Virus record (IMG/VR): IMGVR_UViG_3300046516_000756
Span: 1 to 29,374 of that record
DNA length: 29,374 bases
From: a virus
Direction: 5' to 3' (one strand)
The notes beneath the pieces are model-generated. The model had not been told where the DNA came from, did not search any database, and worked only from the letters and a program-made list of their open reading frames with translations. Positions 5,261 through 12,583 of the stretch are shown here, piece by piece. A program made the position numbers and the translations under genes. Position 1 is the stretch's first letter. Each line of letters begins with the position of its first letter.

Positions 5261-7008
5261 GGTGTGGCCTTCCTCGGTCCGGTGCCGGCCTTGGCGCCGG
5301 CCATGAAGTCGCGTCCCTTGTCGCACGATTCGCGACCAAGCGGCCGGTGCGGGTTGTAGTACGAGCAGAAACCGCAACCCTTGCCGGGGGCGGTGGGCAC
5401 ATCCTGCCAAGGCTCGTCGGCCTCGTCGGCGCCGCGCTCGAGCGCCCATTGCCGCAACGCCGACACCCGGTCGAGCGCGGCCTCGGCGTTGCCGTAGTCC
5501 GGCTCGCGCTCGATGACGAGCAGGCCGTCGAGGAACCCGGACCGCGGCCAGAGTGCGAGGTTGATGGTTCGCACCGTGTAGCCGGCGCGCCGCCAGCCGA
5601 GGGCGTACGTGTCCAGCTGCACGCCGTACTTGGATGTCGGCGCCAGCTTTTCGGCCTTGGTCGACCGGAACGTGTCGGTGCCTAAAACCTTGTGGTCGTA
5701 GATGTCGACGGTGCCGACGGGCGCGCCCTGCTCGACGGTCACCTCGGTTGTCGAGATGAGCTCGGCGAGGTCGGTTGAGCCGCTCATGCCGTCGGTCATC
5801 CACACGCGCCGCTCGAGTAGGTAGCGGGCCGGGCCGGCGTTGGCCTCGTTGACGGCGGCGAACGCCTCGGCGAGCTTGGCGTGCACGGCCGTGCCGACGA
5901 ACGACGCCCAAGGGTCCGGCCACGTCACGGCAGGGAATCCGAGCGCACGGCGCATCACGCGCGCGTCGCACGGGTCGCCGATTTCGGACGGGCCGATTTC
6001 GACTTGGTTGGATCGGGGGTCGGCCTGCGCGTACGCCTTAACGACGTCGATCATGCGTTGCCGTTTCGCGGCGAGTTTCGGCGGGACGGTGGCGCCGTCG
6101 CTGTCGACGATGACGGGGGCGGCGAACCGGACGGGCGCGAACACGACGGGCTCGATTCGGCCGGGCACCGGGGTCGCGAGGTCGAGCGCGGCCGCGAACG
6201 CGCCGGGGCCGGCGGCGATGAGGTCGGATGTCCACGGTTCGGCCGGGCCGGCGACGATCAGGTTTTCGGGCCAGCCGGGGCCGCCCTCGACGACGACGGG
6301 CATGGGCATGCCGGCCTCGCTCGGCGAGCGGCCGTCGAGCGGCCAGTCACGGAACGGGGTGGCCCGGTCAACCTGGCGCGCCCAGTCGGGCGGCAACGCG
6401 ACGTCGGTGGCGGCCGCCCGTAGCGGCTCGGTGAGCGGGCCGTTGCCGACGATGTGGCCGGTGGCGAGTGCCGTCTCGGCGTCGTGGATGGCCGTGCGCA
6501 TCTCGTCGGCGTCGGCCGGCCCAAACGGATTGTCGCCAATCTTGGTGAACGCGATGCCGCCAACGGTGACCTCGGTCCCAATCGGCTCGTTACCGGTGAG
6601 GCCGGGGTATTCGGTCAAGCTGCGTAGCACCGGGTCGACGAACTCACCCGGCACGTCGTACATCGCGGCGACGTCGGCCGCGGTGAGCCGGGCATGCGCC
6701 TCGAGTTGGGCGTCGGTGGGCATGTCGTCGCGGGTGCCGGCAAGGTAGTCAAGCATCGGGTGTCCGGGCTCGGCCGCCGGGCGTAGGTGCGACAGAGGAA
6801 CGCCGAGCCGGTCGGCCATCGCTTCCGGGGTGACGAGGCCGGCCTCGTAGCCGGCCATCGCGGCGGCCGCGCGCTCGTTCCATGCCTCGTCTCGCTCGTC
6901 GACAACGATCGGGGCGTGCCACGGGGACGGCGGGGGTAGTCCGCCAGCCGGGTCGGGTGTGATCCACTCGTCCTCGTCGGCGACTTGAATGGGTGCGGCG
7001 TAGCGCAT
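5257..7008 (-). CDS. Cas4/RecB-like Fe-S exonuclease with long N-terminal extension
   Basis: This 583-residue protein starts ATG at 7008 behind GAAAGG. Residues about 335-575 match the Cas4-like PD-(D/E)XK nuclease plan. The visible elements are SEIGDPCDARVMRR with C347, GTAVHAKL with H376, TDLAEL with D413, VDIYDHK with D438 and K440, and YGVQLDTYA with Q464. The C-terminal C545-x2-C548 and C562, with C347, would hold an iron-sulfur cluster. The expected activity is ssDNA exonuclease in recombination or end processing. The N-terminal 310 residues are not needed for this fold. They are acidic and Pro/Ala-rich with no motif I recognise. The neighbouring RuvC-like resolvase gene supports a recombination role. 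The nuclease assignment is strong; the extension is unexplained. Confidence 0.88.
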   Translation of the reverse strand: MRYAAPIQVADEDEWITPDPAGGLPPPSPWHAPIVVDERDEAWNERAAAAMAGYEAGLVTPEAMADRLGVPLSHLRPAAEPGHPMLDYLAGTRDDMPTDAQLEAHARLTAADVAAMYDVPGEFVDPVLRSLTEYPGLTGNEPIGTEVTVGGIAFTKIGDNPFGPADADEMRTAIHDAETALATGHIVGNGPLTEPLRAAATDVALPPDWARQVDRATPFRDWPLDGRSPSEAGMPMPVVVEGGPGWPENLIVAGPAEPWTSDLIAAGPGAFAAALDLATPVPGRIEPVVFAPVRFAAPVIVDSDGATVPPKLAAKRQRMIDVVKAYAQADPRSNQVEIGPSEIGDPCDARVMRRALGFPAVTWPDPWASFVGTAVHAKLAEAFAAVNEANAGPARYLLERRVWMTDGMSGSTDLAELISTTEVTVEQGAPVGTVDIYDHKVLGTDTFRSTKAEKLAPTSKYGVQLDTYALGWRRAGYTVRTINLALWPRSGFLDGLLVIEREPDYGNAEAALDRVSALRQWALERGADEADEPWQDVPTAPGKGCGFCSYYNPHRPLGRESCDKGRDFMAGAKAGTGPRKATP

Positions 7009-7033
7009 CGGGTGCGCCTTTCGTGTGCGGGAT

Positions 7034-7061
7034 GGGCGGCCGACGCGGTGGCCGGCCGCCC
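7034..7061 (-). terminator. Hairpin upstream of the nuclease gene
   Basis: GGGCGGCC (7061-7054) and GGCCGCCC (7041-7034) form an 8-base-pair perfect stem around a 12-base loop, in the gap between the stop at 7070 and the ATG at 7008. It is followed by CATCCCGCACA and the ribosome binding site. No T-run is present. It may be a terminator or a translation-linked element. Confidence 0.4.
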
Positions 7062-7069
7062 GAGTATCG

Positions 7070-7378
7070 CTAACGGGACTGACAGTGCGAGACGTTGTTG
7101 TCCGGGTTGACGAGCGTCCGGCGGGTGAGGCCAGGGAACAGGCACGCCCGGTCAACCCGGTGGAACGTGAGCACGCGCTCGCCGAGCTCGGTGGCGACGT
7201 CGTAGTGGCCGGTGCATACGAGCAGGGAAACGGGCGCGCCGTTGTCGAGTACCAGCACGTGCCATTCGGCCGGGTACGGGCACATGTTGATCGGGATGCC
7301 GGGTGTGGGCGTGCACTTGCACATGCCGTCCGTCGGGTCGGCGTCGGTGCCGATCCAGTTGAGCCGCGGCTCGGTCAT
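7070..7378 (-). CDS. Cys/His-rich small protein
   Basis: This 102-residue protein starts ATG at 7378, sharing one base with the preceding stop (TGATG). It contains an MCKC pair (C20, C22) and then C33-x6-H40-x14-C55-x2-H58, a plausible zinc site (CPYPAEWH and VCTGH). Later come C79 and C99. The sequence between the ligands is beta-rich (HVLVLDNGAPVSLLV), as in small treble-clef or zinc-ribbon folds. I recognise no named family. A hairpin follows its stop codon, so it probably ends the transcription or processing unit that starts at the RuvC-like gene. Confidence 0.75.
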   Translation of the reverse strand: MTEPRLNWIGTDADPTDGMCKCTPTPGIPINMCPYPAEWHVLVLDNGAPVSLLVCTGHYDVATELGERVLTFHRVDRACLFPGLTRRTLVNPDNNVSHCQSR

Positions 7379-7824
7379 CAGAACCCCCTACGTACGACGT
7401 GATTGCACGGGTTGCTCGTCACAATGGAGTACTTGTAAGCCGCGCGGCCGGCCATGACCGAGCCGGGCACCTCGTGCACCTCACGACGGAACCCGGCGAG
7501 GACGGCGCCGCATTCCTCGCCGTCGAGGCCGGTCTTGGGGAACCGGCACACGACGACGGGCGCCGGCTCGAATCCGTGATATTCGCCGCACGTGCACCGG
7601 TGCTTGCCGGGGTGGGAGACGGCCGGCGAGCCGTCCTCGGGGTTGTCCGGGTCGGGCACGGTCACCATCGGCCGCATGCACCAATGCAGCGTGCCGGGCT
7701 TGTCGCCGGGCGGCGCCATCTCACCCCACGTCGCGCCGCATCGGGCGTTCACGAGCGACGCGTCGGTGTGCTCGTCGAACAGCAAGCGGCCGGATACGCC
7801 GAGCGCCGGGTCGGTGCGTCTCAT
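7378..7824 (-). CDS. Cys-rich hypothetical protein
   Basis: The 148-residue frame starts ATG at 7824 and overlaps the TGA of the RuvC-like gene by four bases. Seven Cys are visible: C29, C49, C77, C79, C93, C105 and C140. Among these, HRCTCGEYHG and VVCRFPKTGLDGEECG resemble zinc-binding loops. The middle is rich in Pro, Asp and Gly (VPDPDNPEDGSP) and probably disordered. No family is recognised. Translational coupling to the resolvase suggests a linked role, perhaps in DNA metabolism, but nothing in the sequence proves it. Confidence 0.75.
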   Translation of the reverse strand: MRRTDPALGVSGRLLFDEHTDASLVNARCGATWGEMAPPGDKPGTLHWCMRPMVTVPDPDNPEDGSPAVSHPGKHRCTCGEYHGFEPAPVVVCRFPKTGLDGEECGAVLAGFRREVHEVPGSVMAGRAAYKYSIVTSNPCNHVVRRGF

Positions 7825-8444
7825 CGCGCCGCCACCTTGGTCCGGGCGGGCCGGCGCTTGGTGCCGCCGGTGACGGCCTCGACGGCGAGCAGGTGCGGCG
7901 CCGGCAGCCGGTCGACGAGCGGGGAACCGAGCACGGCCGCGCACAACGCGGCGCATCCGGCGGCGTCGGCTCGGCCGTCGTGCCCGTCGGTGTCGAACAT
8001 CGGGAACCGGCGCGCGATGCCGTCGATTACGGCGCCCTTGCCGGCGTTGCCCTTGCCGGTGACGTACTGCTTGATGTGCGAGTTGTTCGCGACGATGAGC
8101 CGCACGTTGCGCATGAGGACGAGCTTGGCCACGGTGTAGAACAGATAGCCGCGCTCGAATACGCCGCCGGATACGAGCTTGCCCGCGGTTGGCGCTTCCA
8201 TGAGCACGGCCTCGGGGTACACGTTGCCGGACGAGACGAGCTCGACGGGACAGGCGAGCCGCACGATGCGCTCGGCGAGATCGTCGAGGGTGGCGATGAG
8301 GACGGCCGGCGCCATGTTCTGCACGCCGTCGACGCCGATGACATGCGTAGCGAACGGGGGCGGCGTGCACGGGTCGGTGGGGTTGAGGGGCGCGACGGCG
8401 ATGCCGGCGGCCGTGACGGAACAGTCGATACCAGAGACGTACAT
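7821..8444 (-). CDS. RuvC-like Holliday junction resolvase
   Basis: This 207-residue protein starts ATG at 8444 with AGGATCG upstream. The RNase H-like fold of RuvC resolvases is visible. The first strand holds catalytic D7 (SGIDCSVTAAGIA), E83 follows the central strand (AVLMEAP), and the acidic end site is H155-D156 with D160 (DGHDGRADA). KQYVTGKGNAGK at about residues 125-136 is the family's conserved basic loop. The expected role is cleavage of four-way junctions or branched DNA, resolving replication or recombination intermediates before packaging. A nearby Cas4-like nuclease fits that role. The frame to 8603 would start inside the upstream gene in a non-coding style and is rejected. Confidence 0.88.
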   Translation of the reverse strand: MYVSGIDCSVTAAGIAVAPLNPTDPCTPPPFATHVIGVDGVQNMAPAVLIATLDDLAERIVRLACPVELVSSGNVYPEAVLMEAPTAGKLVSGGVFERGYLFYTVAKLVLMRNVRLIVANNSHIKQYVTGKGNAGKGAVIDGIARRFPMFDTDGHDGRADAAGCAALCAAVLGSPLVDRLPAPHLLAVEAVTGGTKRRPARTKVAAR

Positions 8445-8470
8445 CGATCCTGCTTTCGGGTGTGGGGCGG

Positions 8471-8653
8471 TTAGTGCGGGAACGGGGTGGTGATCTCGTA
8501 CGCGTGCGAATCCCAATGCCAACGCGGCCTGTCGCATAGACGGATCTTGCCGTCGAGCATGGTGCCGCCGTACGCCCGGCAAGGTTGGCCGGACCGTAGA
8601 CACGCCTGGTCAAGCAGCCATAGGAAGATCCTTCCCACAAGGCTTTGCCTCAT
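8471..8653 (-). CDS. Small CxxP...HxxH-type protein
   Basis: This 60-residue protein starts ATG at 8653, overlapping the stop of the preceding gene by four bases (ATGA). The N-terminal 16 residues form a hydrophobic helix (LVGRIFLWLLDQA). C18 and C25 follow, and the C-terminal half holds C40-x6-H47-x2-H50 (CDRPRWHWDSHAY). The His-x2-His with a preceding Cys is a common pattern in very small actinophage proteins and may bind zinc. The function is unknown. It is the last gene of a short run that includes two other Cys-containing proteins. Confidence 0.75.
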   Translation of the reverse strand: MRQSLVGRIFLWLLDQACLRSGQPCRAYGGTMLDGKIRLCDRPRWHWDSHAYEITTPFPH

Positions 8654-9033
8654 GAGCGGCGCATGGTCGACGGTAGTGGCGTCGTGAACCCGTCGGCCGC
8701 GTGCTGGACGGTCGCGCACGGCTGGCAGATGAGATGTTCCTCGCCCTTGTACTTCCGCCGGTACCGGGCGTGCGTGGCGTGGCCGGCCGGATTGCCGTCG
8801 TGCGCCAGCCTGACGCCGTTCTGGCAGGCCGTCGGGCGGCCGTGATACGCGGACCACCGTGGCCGGTCGACGAGCGTCTCAGCCTGCCTCGGGGGTCGGC
8901 TCGTGCCGGCCCGTTCGGGGCCACCGTGCCGGCCGCGCAACCCGAGCCCGACGGGCGTATCCGCCACGTCGAGGCCGGGCAGCGTTTCGACGCCGAGGCC
9001 AACATTGTCGGGCCGCCGGTTACGCCGCGGCAT
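8650..9033 (-). CDS. Basic protein with CxxC motif
   Basis: The 127-residue frame starts ATG at 9033, sharing one base with the previous TAA (TAATG). The N-terminal 60 residues are basic and Pro/Gly-rich. The C-terminal part has C70, several His (LAHDGNPAGHATHA) and C103-x2-C106 (LICQPC) after a basic RYRRKYKGEEH. This could be a single zinc finger of HNH or zinc-ribbon style. There is an Asn and several His in the right region, but the spacing does not let me call an HNH nuclease. The product is labelled hypothetical. Confidence 0.65.
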   Translation of the reverse strand: MPRRNRRPDNVGLGVETLPGLDVADTPVGLGLRGRHGGPERAGTSRPPRQAETLVDRPRWSAYHGRPTACQNGVRLAHDGNPAGHATHARYRRKYKGEEHLICQPCATVQHAADGFTTPLPSTMRRS

Positions 9034-9161
9034 TACTTCGTCCTCGCGTCGTCGGTGCGCTTGATGTCGCCCTTGCGGATGAGCTCGCACGCGTCGCACG
9101 AGCACCCGCGACGGTGCAGCACGTTGCCGCCCTTATCAGCCGGCGGCTTGGTCTTGGCCAT
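9033..9161 (-). CDS. 42-residue Cys-rich protein
   Basis: This short gene starts ATG at 9161 behind an AGAGAGA purine run and ends TAA at 9035-9033, overlapping the next ATG by one base. The product is 42 residues and Lys-rich at both ends. Its core is H16-x3-C20-x-C22-x2-C25 (HRRGCSCDACEL), enough ligands for one zinc ion. The one-base overlap with the next gene and the good ribosome binding site support real translation. It is too short for family assignment. Confidence 0.7.
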   Translation of the reverse strand: MAKTKPPADKGGNVLHRRGCSCDACELIRKGDIKRTDDARTK

Positions 9162-9175
9162 CGTGTGATCTCTCT

Positions 9176-9391
9176 CTACTCGAAACACTCGGGGTGGATT
9201 AGCTCGCCGTCGTCGCGCATCATGTCGTCGCCGACATCGAACCGTTCAGTGCATGCCGCGCATCGGCCGGGGTAGCGCGCCTCAAACGTGACCGGCCGCG
9301 GCCGGGCGATTGTGGCGCCGGCCGGCGGCCGCGGCCGACAGTCGACGCACGTGCCGAGCATGAGCTCGTGTTTACAAAGGTCGTCGGTCAC
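9176..9391 (-). CDS. Two-site zinc-finger protein
   Basis: The 71-residue protein starts GTG at 9391, overlapping the preceding stop by four bases (GTGA). It shows two ligand sets. The first is C6, H8, C15 and C18 (LCKHELMLGTCVDC). The second is C44, C47, H66 and C69 (RCAACTERFDVGDD...HPEC). The second set resembles the zinc ribbon found in PARP-type or LIM-like mini fingers. This architecture is common among small actinophage proteins of unknown function. The linker between the sites is basic and Pro-rich. It is coupled to the membrane-anchored gene upstream. Confidence 0.82.
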   Translation of the reverse strand: MTDDLCKHELMLGTCVDCRPRPPAGATIARPRPVTFEARYPGRCAACTERFDVGDDMMRDDGELIHPECFE

Positions 9392-10338
9392 GCGCCGACC
9401 TCGACGAGCACCCGGTCGACGCGGCCGCGGAGACGGTTGTCATTCTTCCGCGCGCGCTTGGCCTGCCGTGGCGTGACGCGGCCGGGGCCGCTCGAGGTGG
9501 CCGGCGCCCGGTGCTCGCCGGTGACCCACTCGACGGCCTGCCGGCGCGCGTTCCGCGTCCGGGCTTGGTCGCGCTGCTGCATGGCGAGGGCGTCGATGGC
9601 GACGGCCGGGCCGAACGTCTCGGCAATCCAGTGCGTGACGCGGCGCGATTCGGCGGCGAGCCGGGCGTCGAGCTTGCGGAATTCCTCGGCCCACCGGGCA
9701 TCGTCGAGCTCGTCGTCGGTGAGGTCGGCGCGGTTGACGGCGGGTACGCCGGGGGCGAGCAGGGAACCGGGGCCGGTGGCGGCGAGCGCGGCGAGCGAGC
9801 CGGGCGTTGTGATGTCGCCAACGTGGGCGGCGACGTCGGGCCGTAAGCCGTTGCCGTTCGTGCCGGGTGTCCAGCCGGCGGCGTCGAGGGCGGCGTACCG
9901 GGATTCCACTGACACGTGCCCGTCGGGCGTGAGGCCGTGCTTGATGTTGTCGCGGGCGGCCGCGGCCTCGAGCTCGGCGTCGTAGCCGTCGTCAAGGACG
10001 CGGCGCACGGTGTCGGCGAATGCCGGCGTGCCGGCGCGCGGCGTGCCGGCGCGCAGCATCATCACGGACGTCGGCGAGACGCGCGCCCAACGCTCGGGCC
10101 GGTCGACGACGGCGACTCGGGTGGGGCCGGCCCACGCCGGCATGGTGAGCTCGTGGCGGGGCGCCGGCAGCGTGTCGGCGAACATGACCGGCCGCATGCG
10201 CTCGCGTACGACGTCGCGCACGGTGTCGGCCTTGGGCCGGCGCCCGGCGGGGGCGAGGAAGTACCAGCCGGCGCCGCCGACGATGAACGCGATTCCGATG
10301 AGGCCGAGGCCGATGGCCTGCGGGTGTACGAGGTTCAT
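9388..10338 (-). CDS. Membrane-anchored helical protein
   Basis: This 316-residue protein starts ATG at 10338 with AAGGGGAGA at 8 bases. Residues about 8-29 form a single membrane helix (AIGLGLIGIAFIVGGAGWYF) followed by basic residues (GRRPK), predicting a cytoplasmic C-terminal domain. The rest is mostly helical, rich in Ala, Arg and Asp, and contains a charged ARWAEEFRKLDARLAAESRRV segment at about residue 215. The last 40 residues are strongly basic. No family is recognised. A basic soluble tail held at the membrane could contact nucleic acid or membrane lipids; that is inference. It ends overlapping the two-site zinc-finger gene. Confidence 0.75.
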   Translation of the reverse strand: MNLVHPQAIGLGLIGIAFIVGGAGWYFLAPAGRRPKADTVRDVVRERMRPVMFADTLPAPRHELTMPAWAGPTRVAVVDRPERWARVSPTSVMMLRAGTPRAGTPAFADTVRRVLDDGYDAELEAAAARDNIKHGLTPDGHVSVESRYAALDAAGWTPGTNGNGLRPDVAAHVGDITTPGSLAALAATGPGSLLAPGVPAVNRADLTDDELDDARWAEEFRKLDARLAAESRRVTHWIAETFGPAVAIDALAMQQRDQARTRNARRQAVEWVTGEHRAPATSSGPGRVTPRQAKRARKNDNRLRGRVDRVLVEVGA

Positions 10339-10433
10339 GGCGCTGTCTCCCCTTGCGGTAAGTGACGCTGTGCACCTGGTAAAACGCGCGTGTATCCTGC
10401 GCGTAGACCTTCCTTGTGCGGGACGGTGGATGG
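10339..10433. other. Non-coding spacer with leader-like sequence
   Basis: With the hairpin beside it, this makes a 136-base stretch without a convincing gene. On the minus strand it holds CCGTCCCGCACAAGG, a copy of the leader seen elsewhere. Unlike the other copies, it has no start codon directly after it. ACGCGC/GCGCGT half-sites flank TATCCT near 10390-10410. A promoter for the membrane-protein gene is plausible, but I see no convincing -35/-10 pair. Confidence 0.4.
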
Positions 10434-10471
10434 CGACGGCGGACCCTTATTCGGGTGGGGGTCCGCCGTCG
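10434..10471 (-). terminator. Strong hairpin after the gene at 10475
   Basis: CGACGGCGGACCC and GGGTCCGCCGTCG (arms 10434-10446 and 10459-10471) form a perfect 13-base-pair stem with a 12-base loop. It begins four bases after the stop codon of the upstream gene. No T-run follows on the minus strand, so it would be a U-less terminator or an RNA stability element. Confidence 0.55.
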
Positions 10472-10474
10472 TTG

Positions 10475-10795
10475 CTATGCGGCCGACAGGTCACGCCGCG
10501 GCTTGCCGTGCTTGTCGAGGATGTTGGCGGCGATGCCGTAGGCGACAATCGTGCGGTCGTACCAGTAGGGCACCATCACGTCGCGGTCGGTCTCGGGGTC
10601 GATGGCGTAGCCGTCCGGGGTCGGGAACGGCTGCACGACGGACGCGCCGGCCTTGGTCCGGCGGATCGCAGTCTCGACGGCGGACAGTTTGCGGCCGAGC
10701 CGGGTGGCGGCGTTGCGCTTGGACAGCGCCGGCCCTTTGCCCATCGTGGTTGCCGGCCACGCGACCATGGCGGCGTGAGCGGTGGTGGTTGTCAT
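10475..10795 (-). CDS. Hypothetical protein
   Basis: The 106-residue frame starts ATG at 10795, overlapping the previous TGA by four bases (ATGA). The N-terminus is Thr/Ala-rich (MTTTTAHAAMVAW). It is followed by a basic helix (LSKRNAATRLGRKLSAVETAIRRTKAG), then a more beta-like part with PYWYDRTIVAYGIAANIL and a basic end. The basic helix could contact nucleic acid, but no helix-turn-helix is clear. I do not recognise it. A strong hairpin directly after it marks the end of its transcription unit. Confidence 0.7.
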   Translation of the reverse strand: MTTTTAHAAMVAWPATTMGKGPALSKRNAATRLGRKLSAVETAIRRTKAGASVVQPFPTPDGYAIDPETDRDVMVPYWYDRTIVAYGIAANILDKHGKPRRDLSAA

Positions 10796-11103
10796 GAGGT
10801 GGCCTTCCGGGTTGTGGGTTGCACGGTCACCGTAGCACCGTGACGGGCGGCAACGGGCCATGCGATGAGGGACAGCTTGAGCGTGCGGTGCAGCATGAGC
10901 CACGTACGCGCCTCGTCGCCGCGGCCGCGCATGCTCGCCCACGTCATCAGGTCGAGACACACCTCGGTCATGTGGTCGCGTACCGCCGGGTTGTCGTAGA
11001 TGCCGGCGAGCCATGCGGCGCGTTCGTTGTTGCCCATGTCTCGGGCGGCCGGCGCGGTGAACCCGACGCCTGGCCGGCGCTGCCCTTCCGCACTGTCTTC
11101 CAT
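10792..11103 (-). CDS. Hypothetical helical protein
   Basis: The start is ATG at 11103 with GAGAGGA at 6 bases, giving 103 residues. The longer frame to 11466 is Arg/Ser/Thr-rich and overlaps the neighbouring gene, so I reject it. The product has a disordered first 20 residues and then helices. They include NNERAAWLAGIYDNPAV, MTEVCLDLMTWASM and EARTWLMLHRTLKLSLIAW. It has one Cys and no obvious active site. The coding sequence near its end contains GGTGACCGTGCA, a motif that also occurs in intergenic sites, which may be regulatory for the next gene or chance. Confidence 0.72.
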   Translation of the reverse strand: MEDSAEGQRRPGVGFTAPAARDMGNNERAAWLAGIYDNPAVRDHMTEVCLDLMTWASMRGRGDEARTWLMLHRTLKLSLIAWPVAARHGATVTVQPTTRKATS

Positions 11104-11127
11104 GATCGTCCTCTCGGGGCGAAACGA

Positions 11128-11157
11128 GCCGGGGCCGCCGTCGTGCGCGGCCCCGGC
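11128..11157 (-). terminator. Hairpin between two hypothetical genes
   Basis: GCCGGGGCCGC and GCGGCCCCGGC (arms 11147-11157 and 11128-11138) form a perfect 11-base-pair stem with an 8-base loop. The stem lies 13 bases past the stop at 11171 and 24 bases before the ATG at 11103. A short TCGTTTCG follows. The position fits a terminator or a stem that shapes initiation of the next gene. Confidence 0.5.
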
Positions 11158-11170
11158 CGGGGTGGATGGC

Positions 11171-12439
11171 CTAACCCTCGTGCGCGGCCTCGTAGTCGGC
11201 CGCGGCGGCGAGGTCGTACCGCTGCACGAGCTCGGTCCAGTCGGCGTCCGCGATGCTGTCGACGTCGACGAGGCCGAACCGGTGAATGAACTCGCGGACG
11301 ATGGCCTTGACGTCGAACTCGTCGGCCGAGCCGTCGAGGGCACGGCGCGCCTGCCACTCGATGTCACGGTCGGTGATCGTCTTTGCCGGCCGGACATGCC
11401 GGCTGCACAGCGGGCCGCGCGGCTGGCCGTAGTCGCCGACGCCGACCGCGGTGGCAAGGTTGTCATCCCACATGCAGCGACCGCGGTGAGGGTTCATCTC
11501 GTGCGCGGTGGCCTCGTCGGCAAGGAACGCCACGTACCACGCTTCCGTGCCGGCGCCGATGGTGTGGTTGCGGCGAGTCCACATGACGAATTGGTCGGCC
11601 TCGTCGACGCGCGAGCCGGGCACCGGGTTCGGGACGAACGCGCCCATGAAGTCGAGGAACATGTTGAGTACGCGCGCCTTGGCGTGCACCTCGTCGAGAG
11701 CATCCTCGCGCGCCATCGGCGACCAGAAGTAGTAGCGGTGCCAGCGACCGCCGACGGTGGCGCATCCGTCGGCGTCGGTAATCGGGCCGTCCCACGCAAT
11801 GAACGTGGTTTCACCGTAGGCGCCGGGGCCGGCCTCGACGACGATCTCGCTGAACCACCGGTGCGTGATGGCGGCCGCGGCCCACGTCGCGAACGACGGG
11901 GTGAGGGCGCCGTTGAATCCCTCGGTGGCGAGGTAGTCGAGGCTGAACGGGTGGGTGGGGCCAATCTGGCGCTCGTCGAGATACGCCTCGGCCTCGTCGG
12001 CTTCGATCATGGGCGCCCATCCGCCGAGGATGTTGCTATCACGGCCGGCAGCAACGTGCGTCCGGTGCCATGCCTTGATCTGCTCGTTGGCCTGCTCGTT
12101 GGCCTGCTTGGCGAACGTGCGGCCGATGCCGAGGGACGCGGCGAGATTGGCGACCGGCTCGGCGTTGCGCTGGGCGCGCAGTTTGTCGGCGGCGTTACGC
12201 TGCTTGGCCTCGGCGTACGCGGCGACCTCGGCACGCTCAATGGCGTAGGCCATCCATTCGGCGGACGCCCGGATGTGCTTGGCAACCTTGGTGCCGTTGG
12301 CGATGCCGCGGTTGCGGAGCGCCTGCGCCGTCTGCTGGTGGATCTTGATGCCGGCCTCAGCGTTCGGCCAGCGCTCGGCGTTGATGAGGGTGTTGGCGAT
12401 CCGGCGGGCGACGGGGCCGAGGTTCGTGAGGTTCAGCAT
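11171..12439 (-). CDS. Large hypothetical protein with possible zinc site
   Basis: I choose ATG at 12439 because GGATGGA lies at a workable distance. ATG at 12451, four residues longer, has AGG touching the start codon and is the alternative. The product is 422 residues. The first 150 are helical and Ala/Arg/Gln-rich, including ANEQANEQ. The remainder is mixed and aromatic (GGRWHRYYFWSPM, ATHRWFSE-type segments). H313, H318, C322, C345 and H348 could form a zinc site. I do not recognise a family, and no nuclease, polymerase or primase signature is visible. It is the first gene after the late-region terminator and has its own upstream regulatory region. The coding assignment is firm; the function is unknown. 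Confidence 0.78.
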   Translation of the reverse strand: MLNLTNLGPVARRIANTLINAERWPNAEAGIKIHQQTAQALRNRGIANGTKVAKHIRASAEWMAYAIERAEVAAYAEAKQRNAADKLRAQRNAEPVANLAASLGIGRTFAKQANEQANEQIKAWHRTHVAAGRDSNILGGWAPMIEADEAEAYLDERQIGPTHPFSLDYLATEGFNGALTPSFATWAAAAITHRWFSEIVVEAGPGAYGETTFIAWDGPITDADGCATVGGRWHRYYFWSPMAREDALDEVHAKARVLNMFLDFMGAFVPNPVPGSRVDEADQFVMWTRRNHTIGAGTEAWYVAFLADEATAHEMNPHRGRCMWDDNLATAVGVGDYGQPRGPLCSRHVRPAKTITDRDIEWQARRALDGSADEFDVKAIVREFIHRFGLVDVDSIADADWTELVQRYDLAAAADYEAAHEG

Positions 12440-12485
12440 TTCGGGTTCCATCCTGTGTCGTTGGGCAACTCGAAAGGCAAGTAAA

Positions 12486-12527
12486 GCACGGTGACCGGTC
12501 AACACGCAACGTGCGCTGTCACCGTGC
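12486..12527. promoter_or_regulatory. Operator-like inverted repeat upstream of gene 11171-12439
   Basis: GCACGGTGAC (12486-12495) and GTCACCGTGC (12518-12527) are perfect 10-base inverted copies separated by 22 bases, about two helical turns centre to centre plus one. TTGACC (minus strand, 12501-12496) overlaps one arm and could be a -35 element, but I see no convincing -10 at the right distance. The same core, (G/T)(G/C)ACCGTGC, occurs at three other gene boundaries. It is a candidate repressor or activator site. Confidence 0.4.
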
Positions 12528-12536
12528 ATAATTTTG

Positions 12537-12583
12537 GCACAAAGAAACCCGGCCACCGGTTTCGCGGCAGGTGGCCGGGTTCC
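12537..12583 (-). terminator. Intrinsic terminator of the late region
   Basis: GGTGGCCGGGTT and AACCCGGCCACC (arms 12570-12581 and 12546-12557) form a perfect 12-base-pair stem with a 12-base loop. On the minus strand the stem is followed directly by TTTCTTTG, a T-rich tail. It lies 14 bases after the stop of the gene at 12598. This is the only hairpin in the window with a good T-tract and probably ends the late and lysis transcript. Confidence 0.78.

Noticed and set aside
5257-7008. Portal-like motif in the N-terminal part of the Cas4-like protein (AADVAAMYDVPGEFV)
   Set aside because: It resembles the IAxLFGVPP-type portal helix only over a few residues, and the rest of a portal fold is absent.
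8650-9033. HNH endonuclease
   Set aside because: The CxxC and His residues do not keep the HNH spacing, so I kept the protein as hypothetical.
11000-12484. Plus-strand frame of 494 codons opposite the hypothetical protein at 11171
   Set aside because: Val/Gly/Asp/Arg-rich shadow, no start signal, and it crosses a hairpin and gene boundary of the coding strand.
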